Assembly: GCA_037074705.1 (NCBI GenBank)
Contig: CM073593.1
Coordinates: 58,719,501 to 58,783,500 of the forward strand
DNA length: 64,000 bases
Origin: Zhengitettix transpicula
Lineage: Eukaryota; Arthropoda; Insecta; Orthoptera; Tetrigidae
Direction of reading: 5' to 3'
The first letter of the stretch is position 1. Every line of letters starts with the position of its first letter. The notes below the pieces were generated by a model. The model had not been told where the DNA came from. It saw only the letters and a list, made by a program, of their open reading frames with translations, and ran no database searches. A program made the position numbers and the translations under genes. Positions 34,724-43,842 of the stretch are shown here, in pieces.

Positions 34724-37444
34724 CTAGAAGCGGCAGGGCAGGTCCAGCGTGTAGTTTCTTTTAAGCCTGCGGTTGTGTTTACTACTGTCTAGTAGGTTAT
34801 TTGCAAGTTGGTTGGGGTGCAACTCAAGTTTTTTTATGTATCTTACACTGTTTTTTACAATTTCACTTTTCACTGAATTCACTTTTAGGTCACTATGTAT
34901 GTCTGCATTCGTTATGTAATATGGTGCGTTAGTGATTGTTCGAAGCATTTTCGACTGAAATCTTTCGATTATTGCTATGTTGGTGGATGATGCCGTTCCC
35001 CAAAGCTGGATGCCATACATCCAGACAGGCTTGAAGATGGTGTTGTATATTAGGAGTTTGTTGTCGAGGGAAAGTTTTGATATTCTACCCAGTAGCCAGA
35101 GATGTGTGCTGAGTTTTATGTTTAATTGTAGTCTTTTCTTCCATATGTGAGTCTTCCATGTGAGGCCCTTGTCGAGATGCATTCCCAGGTATTTTGCTGA
35201 ATCAGACTGTGGTACCGGCTGTCCATTGAGTATTATTGACGGGCATATTCCCCGTCGTTTGGTAAAAGTGACATGTACCGATTTTGTTTCATTTATTTTT
35301 GTGCGCCATCTTTTTAGCCAATCGTGGATGTTATTGAGGCTGTTTTGTAGCTGCGTGGATGCACTGACTGTATCATCCTCTGAGACTAATATCACAGTAT
35401 CATCTGCATATGTAGCTATTGTAGCTCTTTCGCATGTTGGTAGGTCAGCTGTGTATAGTAGATATAAGATCGGCCCCAGGACGCTGCCTTGGGGCACTCC
35501 TGAATTTATAGGGTTGAGGTCGGTTAGTGCATCTTCGTATTTTACTTGGAATAGTCTGCCATGCAAATATGATTTTAATATGAGGTAGAGATTGTCCGGT
35601 AGCCACTTCTTTAGCTTATATAGTAGCCCTTTGTGCCAAACTTTATCAAATGCTTGACTGACGTCGATAAATACTGCACTACAGTACTTTTTTGCCTCGA
35701 AAGATGCGTTAATAATGTCCACCACTCGGTGAACCTGTTCTATAGTAGAGTGTGCAGCCCTGAAGCCGAATTGGTGATCAGGAATGAGATGTTTGTCTTC
35801 TATGATACGGATTAGCCTTTTGAGTAACAGTCTTTCAAATAGTTTAGAGGTAACAGGTAGTAAGCTTATAGGTCTATATGACTCAGCGAGGTTTGGTGGT
35901 TTGCCGGGCTTGTGTATTAGGATGATTTTCGCGACTTTCCACTGTGTCGGAAAGTGTCCAGTTCTTAGAATAGCGTTAAATATAAATGTTAGTAACTTGA
36001 GGCCATTGTTTGGTAGTTCTTTTAGTATACGGCCTGTAATGAGGTCATATCCAGGGGATTTCTTTGCTGGTAGTTTGTGTATCGCTGTTTTTATATCCCT
36101 CATTTTGAAGTTTTTAATAGGGAGCGAGAGTTGTAACGGGGCCTCAAGGTAGTGTTCTATTTCTTCGTCGTCTATACCAGGAGCTCCCGGCAGTGGTTCA
36201 AAGACTTCTTTGAGATGGTTGGCGAATACTTCAGCTTTGTCATTATCGTTTTTCGCCCATGTTCCGTCCGCTTTGCGAAGTGGTGGTACTGGCTTCACAG
36301 GTTGCCTGAGTCTTCTCGTGGCTTTCCATAACGAGTATTCGCTTTGTTTTGTTGCGGTTAATTCCTCTAGGTACTCTTGGAAGGAGGAGTTCCTGAAATC
36401 TTGTAGGAGTATTTTTAGTTCTCTGGAACATACATTATATCGGCGTTTTTCCTCAGGGTACCGTCTATTGTGCCATTCTCTTCTCAATCTTCTTTTCTCC
36501 ATTATTTTCTTATTAATTTCCATTGGATATCCTCGTTTGGTTGGCTGGGGTGTGTATGGAGGGGTGGATTCCCAGGCAGCGTTCTGCACTAGTGTCTGGA
36601 ATTTTTCTACAGCTAGCTCGATGTCGATTGCCGTTTTTAGCTCAACGTTAAGTGAGATGTTTTTGTCTAATATCTCTCTAAAATTGTCCCAGTCCGTTCG
36701 TTGGTTGCATAGTTGCGGTGGTCTGCTTCTGTCGATTATGTTTGTACTTATGGTTAGGAGTACAGGTGAGTGATCAGACGAAAGATCATATAATTCTTCG
36801 ACTTTTGTGTGTGCTTGGCTTATTCCCTTGGTTACGAAGAAATCTAAACAGTCTGGGAGTTTTGACTGGTCTATTGGCCAGTAAGTTGGTTTTCCAGTGG
36901 ATGCGAAATCTAAGCGATTTGTTTGGATGCTGGTTTCTAGGGCTCTGCCTCTTGGCGTGTAGAGTCTTGAACCCCAGAGTGGGCTTTTGGCATTGTAGTC
37001 TCCGCCTGATATAAATCTTGTACCTAGTGTGCTGAAGTACATATCAAATCCTTCTTTGTTCGCTCTATAGCGTGGTGGACAGTACGCCGCTGATATTGCT
37101 AGTGGTCCATGCCAGTCTTCCACTACTACACTCGTGGCCTGTAGAAAGTCTTTGCTAAATTTATCCAGCTCGTAGTGTTTTATGTTTTGTCTGATAATTA
37201 TTGCAGTTCCGCCTCTTGCGTTGCCGTTCGGGTGTTGTGTATCATAGGTTATATAGCCTGGTATTTTGAAGTAGGTTCGATCAGTAAAATGCGCTTCGGA
37301 AACTAGTAGTAAGTCAATGTGGTTTGTGTTCATGAATGCTTCTACTTCCTGACGATGTTGCGTCAGGCCATTTGCGTTCCATGTAGCTATCTTATATTGA
37401 GCCATTCTTGTTCGTAGTTTGTTGTCTAAGTGCTGCAAGTTCAT
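34724..37444 (-). CDS. Jockey ORF2: endonuclease / reverse transcriptase
   Basis: The 906-aa polyprotein nicks target DNA and reverse-transcribes the element RNA. An N-terminal APE-like endonuclease (about residues 18-240) shows ATWNANGL, SEAH, GGTAI, GGDYNAKSPLWGSR, PDCLDFF and SSDHSPV, which include the expected metal and catalytic residues. The reverse transcriptase (about 480-760) shows ESYRPISLLP, FIDVSQAFDKVWH, SGVPQGSVLGPILYLLY, the catalytic YADD (residues 679-682) and KYLGMHLD. There is no RNase H domain, as usual for jockey. Length is normal for the clade. The first Met is at 37444, but the Met at 37405 (MAQYKIATWNANG) lies just before the endonuclease and overlaps the ORF1 stop by 14 nt, so it is the more likely start, reached by termination-reinitiation. 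No inactivating change is seen. Confidence 0.92.
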   Translation of the reverse strand: MNLQHLDNKLRTRMAQYKIATWNANGLTQHRQEVEAFMNTNHIDLLLVSEAHFTDRTYFKIPGYITYDTQHPNGNARGGTAIIIRQNIKHYELDKFSKDFLQATSVVVEDWHGPLAISAAYCPPRYRANKEGFDMYFSTLGTRFISGGDYNAKSPLWGSRLYTPRGRALETSIQTNRLDFASTGKPTYWPIDQSKLPDCLDFFVTKGISQAHTKVEELYDLSSDHSPVLLTISTNIIDRSRPPQLCNQRTDWDNFREILDKNISLNVELKTAIDIELAVEKFQTLVQNAAWESTPPYTPQPTKRGYPMEINKKIMEKRRLRREWHNRRYPEEKRRYNVCSRELKILLQDFRNSSFQEYLEELTATKQSEYSLWKATRRLRQPVKPVPPLRKADGTWAKNDNDKAEVFANHLKEVFEPLPGAPGIDDEEIEHYLEAPLQLSLPIKNFKMRDIKTAIHKLPAKKSPGYDLITGRILKELPNNGLKLLTFIFNAILRTGHFPTQWKVAKIILIHKPGKPPNLAESYRPISLLPVTSKLFERLLLKRLIRIIEDKHLIPDHQFGFRAAHSTIEQVHRVVDIINASFEAKKYCSAVFIDVSQAFDKVWHKGLLYKLKKWLPDNLYLILKSYLHGRLFQVKYEDALTDLNPINSGVPQGSVLGPILYLLYTADLPTCERATIATYADDTVILVSEDDTVSASTQLQNSLNNIHDWLKRWRTKINETKSVHVTFTKRRGICPSIILNGQPVPQSDSAKYLGMHLDKGLTWKTHIWKKRLQLNIKLSTHLWLLGRISKLSLDNKLLIYNTIFKPVWMYGIQLWGTASSTNIAIIERFQSKMLRTITNAPYYITNADIHSDLKVNSVKSEIVKNSVRYIKKLELHPNQLANNLLDSSKHNRRLKRNYTLDLPCRF

Positions 37445-38999
37445 TACTGAGTGTCTCTATGGTTCTTCTCATTTCTCTGGTTTCACTTAGGAGATCCATT
37501 ATGACGTTATTTTGGTTCGTAATGGTTTCCTGCATGAATTGGAGTGTAAGTCTTTCTTGATTGATGAAAGTGCTATTTTGCTCGGTACAGAGTGCTTGCT
37601 TATATGACCCTAGCCCCAGTGGCTGTATTTTGTGATTGACAGTTGCTTTTGACGTCACAATTGGCTGGTGATTAGCGTGTCTCAGTGATGGAAAGTCTGA
37701 TGGCGTTAATGAAAACTTTTGTACGATTTGTGGCTGTTGCATATCTGTTCTCAATTTTGAATTCATGTTACGTCTATTTAGTATTTCGATGTACACTTGG
37801 CAGCCTTTATAATTGGCTGGATGATCGCCTTTACATAATGCACATTTTGTTGTTGGAGTGTTATTTGTGGGGCAGTTCCTAGTGTCATGTGTCGCTCCAC
37901 ATTTAACACATCTAAACGGTCGCGTGCAGAAGTTTCTTGTGTGCCCATAGCATTGGCATCTCTTACATTGTGTGAGGGTGTTTTTCTTATGCGGTGGCTC
38001 CACCTGTATTTTAGCATTGAGAATATATTCTATCTTGAAGATTTCTTTATTATTTTCCTTGGGCTCGAGTTCTATAAAGAATAGATTTCTGTATTCTTCA
38101 GTTGACTTTATTTTGCAGACTGATATGTTCTTTGGTTTGTGTCCTTTAGCTATTAGTGCTGACTTTAGTTGATCTATGTCAGTTGTGTGGTGAAGATTCC
38201 TTATTACTACTCTGTAGCCGCGTTCTTCTTTTAGGCTGAAAGTGTGTCTAGCCACATTGTTCTCATCCAGGACTTTTTTAATTTTTTTGTAATTTTCTAC
38301 TGTAAAAATTTGTAATCTTATTTTGTTTCCGTTCATAGTTTGGTAGTAGTAATCATTTTTGGTTATGGTGCTTTCAATTAGTCGTAATAACGGGCCTATA
38401 TTTATTATATGGTGGATGATAAATGGCGGTGGCCTCTCAGGTTTCCTTTCCTCCTCGTTTACTTTGTTTGAATCCGTTGATTTTTTGTTTATGTTTTCTA
38501 TGATTGCTAGTGGTTGGAATCTATTCTGAGAGAGGTATGGTGCTTTAAGTTTCGCTTTTCTTTCTAGTTCTGGACTGGTTGGTCTTCTTTTATTTTTTTT
38601 GCATCGTATTTCTTGAAACTCGTTAAGCTTTATGATTTCATCTGCAGGTTCCTGACACGTGTGTGTTGTATTTTCCGTATCCATGTTGTGTGGACTGTCG
38701 TACATTGGGTGTCTAGTTGAAAAGCTTGTTGTTGGAAGGTCATATAATTGTGTATTGTTGACTGAAGGAGTCAGTTGCATCTGTGAATGTGTCTGGTATG
38801 GTCCTTGGTTCAGTTGTGCGGCCACGCCATTCGGCTCGTTTCCGTATAGCATTGTTAAAGCTTGCGTTGAATGAGGTTGTGGCTGTACGTATTGCAGTTG
38901 CGCGGCGTACTGTCCTTGTTGGGCGTAATTGGGGTTTAGACACTGGTTAGGGTTAAATGATATCTGCTGCTGATATGGCCCATCACTGTTGTCTTGCAT
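37392..38999 (-). CDS. Jockey ORF1: gag-like nucleic-acid-binding protein
   Basis: A 535-aa protein expected to coat the retrotransposon RNA. The N-terminal ~110 residues are Gln/Asn/Pro-rich and probably disordered. A basic stretch (CKKNKRRPTSPELERKAKLK) follows at about 130-155. A PRE_C2HC-type region contains FFIELEPKENNKEIFKIEYI. Three zinc knuckles lie at about 345-402: CKRCQCYGHTRNFC (CX2CX4HX4C), CVKCGATHDTRNC and CALCKGDHPANYKGC. A C-terminal helix rich in Met/Leu/Glu may be a coiled coil. This layout is typical of jockey-clade ORF1. The stop (37392-37394) overlaps the probable ORF2 start. Confidence 0.88.
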   Translation of the reverse strand: MQDNSDGPYQQQISFNPNQCLNPNYAQQGQYAAQLQYVQPQPHSTQALTMLYGNEPNGVAAQLNQGPYQTHSQMQLTPSVNNTQLYDLPTTSFSTRHPMYDSPHNMDTENTTHTCQEPADEIIKLNEFQEIRCKKNKRRPTSPELERKAKLKAPYLSQNRFQPLAIIENINKKSTDSNKVNEEERKPERPPPFIIHHIINIGPLLRLIESTITKNDYYYQTMNGNKIRLQIFTVENYKKIKKVLDENNVARHTFSLKEERGYRVVIRNLHHTTDIDQLKSALIAKGHKPKNISVCKIKSTEEYRNLFFIELEPKENNKEIFKIEYILNAKIQVEPPHKKNTLTQCKRCQCYGHTRNFCTRPFRCVKCGATHDTRNCPTNNTPTTKCALCKGDHPANYKGCQVYIEILNRRNMNSKLRTDMQQPQIVQKFSLTPSDFPSLRHANHQPIVTSKATVNHKIQPLGLGSYKQALCTEQNSTFINQERLTLQFMQETITNQNNVIMDLLSETREMRRTIETLSNELAALRQQTTNKNGSI

Positions 39000-39194
39000 G
39001 TCTAATTCTAAGTAAAATCACTGTGGATATTCTGTGTGGGATCTGTACTCACAGAGTGATGTTTTGCACTGTTGGGCGTACGTGGACCCGAAGAAGGCTC
39101 ACGGCGGAGACAAGCGTACGTTGGCTGGCAAGTTCGCTGGCGCTGTATTTACGTCGAATCTTCCGATGCGTTGTAAACTCTTGAGCACACTCAA

Positions 39195-39230
39195 AACACG
39201 TCCGAACTAGTCAGCTATCGGACGAGAACT
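39195..39230 (-). promoter_or_regulatory. Internal RNA polymerase II promoter (Inr + DPE)
   Basis: Taking the A of AGTTCTCG (39230, minus strand) as +1, the sequence GGACGTG occupies +28 to +34. This matches the downstream promoter element consensus RGWCGTG at its required spacing. The AGTT at +1 fits the 3' part of an initiator. Jockey-family elements are known to use such internal TATA-less promoters, letting new copies carry their own promoter. Confidence 0.7.

Positions 39231-39232
<2 letters not shown>

Positions 39233-39273
<41 letters not shown>
39233..39273. repeat. (TA)n microsatellite at the retrotransposon 5' junction
   Basis: About 20 TA units lie three bases outside the inferred 5' end of the jockey element. 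Confidence 0.9.
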
Positions 39274-39275
<2 letters not shown>

Positions 39276-39929
39276 CAAACTTTTTAATAAAACAATTTTT
39301 CTCTAGTTATTTTAACACGCGTTGCTAAGGTAAACACCAAAGATACTCAATTTTAATTTTAAAACTTTTTTTGTCATATAATTAACCCTCATAATCATTT
39401 CCTCTCAGTACCAAAAGACCATTTAAATTTAAAAGATTTATGCACCAACCGCAGAAACTGAGCGTTTCAACATAAGTAAAGATTGTAAATTTTGAAAAAA
39501 TGATGCACACATGTAAATAATTATTATTCTAAGTTACCCTCATCTTTGAAGTTACTACAGATATTGTGTTTGAACCGTACGTATAGTTTCGTTATGAACA
39601 ATTACAGAAATTGTTAAGTGTACTTTATAGAAAAGCTTATCAAGTGAATTAATTGGTTAATACTTCTCATCTTAACTTTGTTTTTCTGTTTTTTTCCAGC
39701 CACAATGCATATAATGAATTTATAATTAAATAAAAAATAGCCAAAAATATAGACCAGAAATTATGTGAATATTTCAACTCTCCATAACTTTCGCGGGTTT
39801 CCGGTGTTGGTTAAAGGTTCCAAATCAGCAACGACACGAAAATTTTAATTTATATCAGTGCCCTTTTTTTAATATATGCATTAGCATTATAGATGATTAT
39901 GGTGATCACTTTGTGTGTTTCCATGGATA
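39274..39929. other. AT-rich non-coding DNA
   Basis: No coding or repeat feature recognised. Confidence 0.55.
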
Positions 39930-40174
39930 TCTCATTAAAATATTTAACGAGATAAATAAATTCACGACCTTTTACACACATTTTAAAAATATATTATTCA
40001 ACACAACGACGTTTCAGTACATTTTTGTGCTTTCATCAGATTGTTTGTTAAGTTGAATAAATATAAAAGTGCAAAGAAATACTTAAACGTCGTTTTGTTG
40101 AATAAAATATTTTTTAAATGTATATAACAGGTCGTTAATCTATTTATCTCATTAAATATTTTAATGAAATGTCC
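39930..40174. repeat. Palindromic foldback with hammerhead-like arms
   Basis: The left arm (CTCATTAAAATATTTAACGA, GATAAATAAATTCACGACC, TTATTCAACACAACGACGTT) and right arm (AACGTCGTTTTGTTGAATAA, AACAGGTCGTTAATCTATTT, TCTCATTAAATATTTTAATG) are inverse copies with good identity. The left arm carries a near-complete hammerhead on the minus strand. The right arm keeps only the 3' half (TAAACGTCGTT). No ORF. Confidence 0.85.
40003..40044 (-). ncRNA. Hammerhead ribozyme-like motif, near-complete
   Basis: On the minus strand the order is ACAAT (helix I), CTGATGA (40039-40033), A, AGCAC, loop, GTACT (helix II with one A-C mismatch), GAAAC (40015-40011), GTC (40010-40008) and GTTGT (helix I return; one G-U pair). 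All core nucleotides and the favoured GTC triplet are intact. Helix III would be just the A-C/G-U pairs, as in minimal type I hammerheads that are reported to work best as dimers. Confidence 0.65.
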
Positions 40175-40191
40175 ACTTTCATCATATAAAA

Positions 40192-40234
40192 CAACATGAT
40201 GAAAGGTACAAAAATATACTGAAACGTCGTTGTG
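40192..40234 (+). ncRNA. Hammerhead ribozyme-like motif, one core change
   Basis: The order is ACAAC, ATGATGA (first core C replaced by A), GGTAC/ATACT helix II with a mismatch, GAAAC (40222-40226), GTC (40227-40229) and GTTGT pairing with ACAAC. It lies 18 bp beyond the palindrome, in the opposite orientation to the copy at 40003-40044. Confidence 0.55.
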
Positions 40235-40327
40235 AAAAAAAAGTTAAAATGTATGTAAAAAAGGCCAATTTATTTAAGTTTTCTTATACATAAAATATGC
40301 TCGTACGGTAGAATATTATCAAAGCAT

Positions 40328-40500
40328 CTCGGCCTGTCCGGGAATGTAATTCGGGTCTCCGCTTAGTTCACAGGGGGTCAGGTTCGCTTCCCGACCGGTC
40401 ACGATTTTTCCATCCAGATTCTTTAATTCATATTTCATGGCCTATATATTGGAGCTTAGTTGAAAGCTTTCATTCTGTTATTTCTGTAGTAAAATATTTT
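40328..40500 (+). mobile_element. tRNA-derived SINE copy
   Basis: The B-box-like GGTTCGCTTCC (40381-40391) is followed by a unique tail: CGATTTTTCCATCCAGATTC, TTTCATGGCCTATA and GGAGCTTAGTTGAAAGCTTT. The same tail order occurs at 59568-59655. The A box is poorly preserved. The element has no ORF and would depend on a LINE for movement. Confidence 0.65.
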
Positions 40501-41103
40501 TTAAAATAGTTGCAAAAAATTGGCTCTTACATAAAATTGCTTTAACTATGACGTACATAAGACGGGATTTATAATACATTGTCTACAAATAATTGAAAAA
40601 ATTACCTGTATACCTCTTCAATCCATTTAGAAACGTTAAAAACCAATTCATTAATATAGATGAGGAGCTAAATACCACGATAAACATAATACGATATTTA
40701 ATGATGGTAGACAAATTTTTTAACCAGCTGTGACAATTACGAAGAAATTTTAATAATTAAAATTATGGATTGACTATGATTGCTGAACTTCCCATAAATC
40801 ATTTCCTCAAAAACTTTCTCAGGAATACTTTAATGAATTTTCTGCAGACATATTTTATTTATGGGTTAATCAAGATCGTTAAATTCTTTATCGAAAATAA
40901 ATAATAGATTGAGCCCAAATTTTAAAGACTTCATTAGAAAATTACTAGTGGTATGCAAGTCGCCATTTTAAGTATTCACACAAAAACAACTCGGTAATTT
41001 CTTATGCAAGGAAATGTTCAAATATCTGCATGAATTATAAATTGATATTCTTTATCAAAGCCAGTTTTCATATATGTGCTAGTTTCTGTGGATAAATTAC
41101 GTT

Positions 41104-41628
41104 ATGACAGTATCCACAACATTTCACAATATGTTAAGAAAACCACCGGTCAAACCTGATAACAATATGAAGGTTGCTTTACAAGTTCATGAAAAAATTA
41201 GAATTACTTTATTTTTAGAAAAAAGTTATCTCTTTTACAACATAGTCTGTTTTTATGCTATTCATTCCGTTATAATACTCAAGCACTCAAACTGTTCATT
41301 ATGTTACTTATTGGAAACTCAAGACATAGATTTATGTTTATTTCCAGTTTGGAATAGAGAAAAACGATCATTCGATATTTTTTATTCCTCCCCACTCCTA
41401 TACATTTATTTATATTTATTAGTTATTTATATTTATTATTTACAAAATACGATAATCAAATATTACTTGTTACTAACTGGTTGTGAACAAGATAAGGAAT
41501 CGGCAATGGTTTCTTATTTTTCCTCTAGCCACAGAAACGTCAGACGGCATTTGATTAATGATTTATTTTTATTTCTTCAATTCACTTTAGTCAAAATTTC
41601 GCGAAAATTTCAATTTTCATCAAAATAA
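41104..41628 (+). other. Unusually long open frame (174 codons), function unknown
   Basis: In DNA this AT-rich an open frame of 174 codons from an ATG is longer than expected by chance. The predicted peptide is rich in Leu, Ile, Phe, Tyr and Ser. It has a hydrophobic stretch near residues 95-125 (SSPLLYIYLYLLVIYIYYL). Codon use mirrors background AT bias, there is no strong start context, and no family is recognised. It could be a chance ORF or a decayed gene. Confidence 0.2.
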
Positions 41629-41915
41629 TAAAATCTTCAGAACATTAATTTAATTGTAAACTTTTAGAATTTACTTCTCCTTATAATATTTACCATAATG
41701 TCGATATAATAATTTGTTTTTTAAAGATGAAAAAATTGATAAAATTTTAGATTTAATTCTTAAATTATACGTAATCGTGTAAATTTTCTAAAGTTTATTT
41801 ACACAATCTTTTACCTTTCCGTAGTAATGGCTTTTCGATGTTGTAATATAAAATTAATTTTCAGTCAATAATTCGTTTGATTCCTCTAGAATCGTTCAGC
41901 ATTTACACATTAATT

Positions 41916-41996
41916 ATACAATTATTATTATACAATTATTATTAAACAATTAATATTAAACAATTAATATTAAACAATTATTATTAAACAATTATG
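41916..41996. repeat. 14-bp minisatellite
   Basis: About six tandem units of AACAATTAATATTA type; AAAC recurs at 41944, 41958, 41972 and 41986. Confidence 0.9.
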
Positions 41997-43494
41997 ATTC
42001 AAAATCGTATTTCATCCCAGTGTACTAAATCTTGGGCTGATTTCTAGATATATAAGCCTTCGATCTTTAGTCATCAATTGGTGTTTCATATGTACCTTCA
42101 TGTCGCTTAGGATTTATTAAATAAATGTTATTTAATGAATTTTCGAATGACATTTATTTATAATTTTTACTAATAAATGATTGACAGTAATTTCGAATCT
42201 TATTATTCAAACTTTCCTTCTTGAGGGGTGATGGGCTCCAAAACACGATTCAACCCATTAAAGTACATAAACGACTCCCTCAGTCAAAAATGTTTCTTCG
42301 TTGCTCTCCAAACGGCGATTAACGCAATTGTTAACCATACCAAACTATCGACTTGGAATAATTCTATCTGTCAGAGATTTATGCGATCCAATACGAGTAA
42401 ATAAAATTTAGCATTTTATGTATAATCATTAAATGCTATTCTTATGAATACGCAAAATATTGCACGTATTAAAACTGCAAAATAATAGTATATGTTACGT
42501 TGTATTTCAAGAAAATGCTTTCCGGTTATTAAGTAAATTAATATTTCTATGCTAAATTACATATTGGAAGAATGCTTCACCAAAATTTTATTAATTTCTT
42601 TTCCTTGAGAATTCCACTTCATTTATAATTAAAATTCAAATTAATGAAATGAAACTAGTTAATGAAGTCTGTATGGCTGTTTACTGTAATAAATACAAGC
42701 TGTAAGAGTCAAAGTTCGTTTGTAACTACTAATAAATCTTTATTCAATTAAAGGAGTGAAGTTTTTAGATTTCTGGACCACGTCTACCGTTGACAGTACT
42801 TTTTTTTTTTTAGAAAAGTTTTCATGTAGAACCTACACGATCGGAAATCTATCAAATCAAAAGCACGCATGGAATGTCCTGCAGGAATTTAGCAATGTGC
42901 ATTCCTCTGCTTATCGTCGCCCCCGCTTGATTTCCTACATCATCGGTGATGAAGGTACGGAAGTCTGAGTATCTTTTGTATTTTCTACTAAGACACAGTA
43001 TGTTGATCAAAAGTCGAAACGGCTACAAAGAATTCACTAAACGATTATTTTCTACATTATTCTTACAAATGAAATATGAAATTTTTTAATGAATCTTAAA
43101 TGAATGAAGTTAAATATAAAAAAAATCATGGGTTTCTGGCGTGCTAATAAATTCACATTATCATGAACGTGTTTTTATGGTTATAAAGTAACTTATTTTA
43201 AGCTTTAATTAGATATTTGAAGAATGTTTAAAATTAAATTATTATCGTATCAAGCTTAATGTCTGATTTGTAATTATTTCTGATAAATCATTCCAAACCC
43301 CGGGTTTGTATATCAGTCACAAAATAACTTTCTTTGAGTGTTTATTTTTTAATGAAATTAACTGTGGCGTATCGTTGAAAGCTCTTCTTAAAACTAAATT
43401 AAATAAATGTGTGAGGAAATTATAATTGTGATTAATTTAAACCTGGGGGATTGAATAAATTAAAAAATTATATTTTTCGCAGGTTTTTTTTAGG

Positions 43495-43612
43495 GTAACA
43501 TGCTACATGAGGGTAATCCACATGGTGGCAACTCCCCTTTAATAACATAGGAAGGGATTTTAAAGGGGGATGCGGAAGAGTAGAGGAAGGTAGTCAAGGG
43601 TTTTCATGATGT
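43495..43612 (+). repeat. Dispersed repeat family with GAGGGTAATCCAC core
   Basis: TGCTACATGAGGGTAATCCA, GGTGGCAACTCCCCTTTAAT, AACATAGGAAGGGATTTTAA and GGGGGATGCGGAAG match the order of motifs at 31087-31215 and 50455-50545. Non-coding. Confidence 0.65.
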
Positions 43613-43749
43613 TGTTTATATGCAGAATGTGTTTCATTCATGGGTGACAGAATTTACAAAAATGTTCCCATATTTAAATAAATAAATACTAATAAATATT
43701 TCCAGATCACGTGTAAGAACCGTAAATTCTGTTTAAAAATTTTATTATT

Positions 43750-43842
43750 GAATTAAAGTATCAGGATGGAAAAATGTCGACCGGACCAGTGACCGCCCGC
43801 TTACTGGTCGACGTTTGTCAATCCTGAACTTTAATTAAAATT
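43750..43842. mobile_element. Two SINE tail fragments in head-to-head palindrome
   Basis: The left half (ATTAAAGTATCAGGATGG, AAAAATGTCGACCGG) is the inverse of the SINE tail linker. The right half (CTGGTCGACGTTTGTC, AATCCTGAACTTTAATT) is a diverged forward copy. They meet at a short GC-rich centre. Confidence 0.5.

Larger units (their letters stand above)
34544..39230 (-). mobile_element. Full-length jockey-clade non-LTR retrotransposon
   Basis: About 4.69 kb on the minus strand. The order is 5' UTR (39230-39000) with an internal promoter, ORF1 (gag-like, zinc knuckles), ORF2 (APE-type endonuclease and reverse transcriptase), a short 3' UTR (34723-34566) and a poly(A) tail of 22 residues (seen as T on the plus strand, 34565-34544). 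Neither ORF has a stop or frameshift, so the copy looks young and possibly competent. The 5' end abuts a (TA)n microsatellite. I could not define a confident target-site duplication. It sits antisense to the host exons. Confidence 0.9.
40511..43490. other. AT-rich DNA with one long open frame
   Basis: Apart from the 174-codon open frame at 41104-41628 and the minisatellite at 41916-41996, both listed separately, this stretch holds nothing I can name. Confidence 0.45.

Noticed and set aside
36210..36773. 187-codon plus-strand frame inside the retrotransposon
   Set aside because: Antisense shadow of ORF2.
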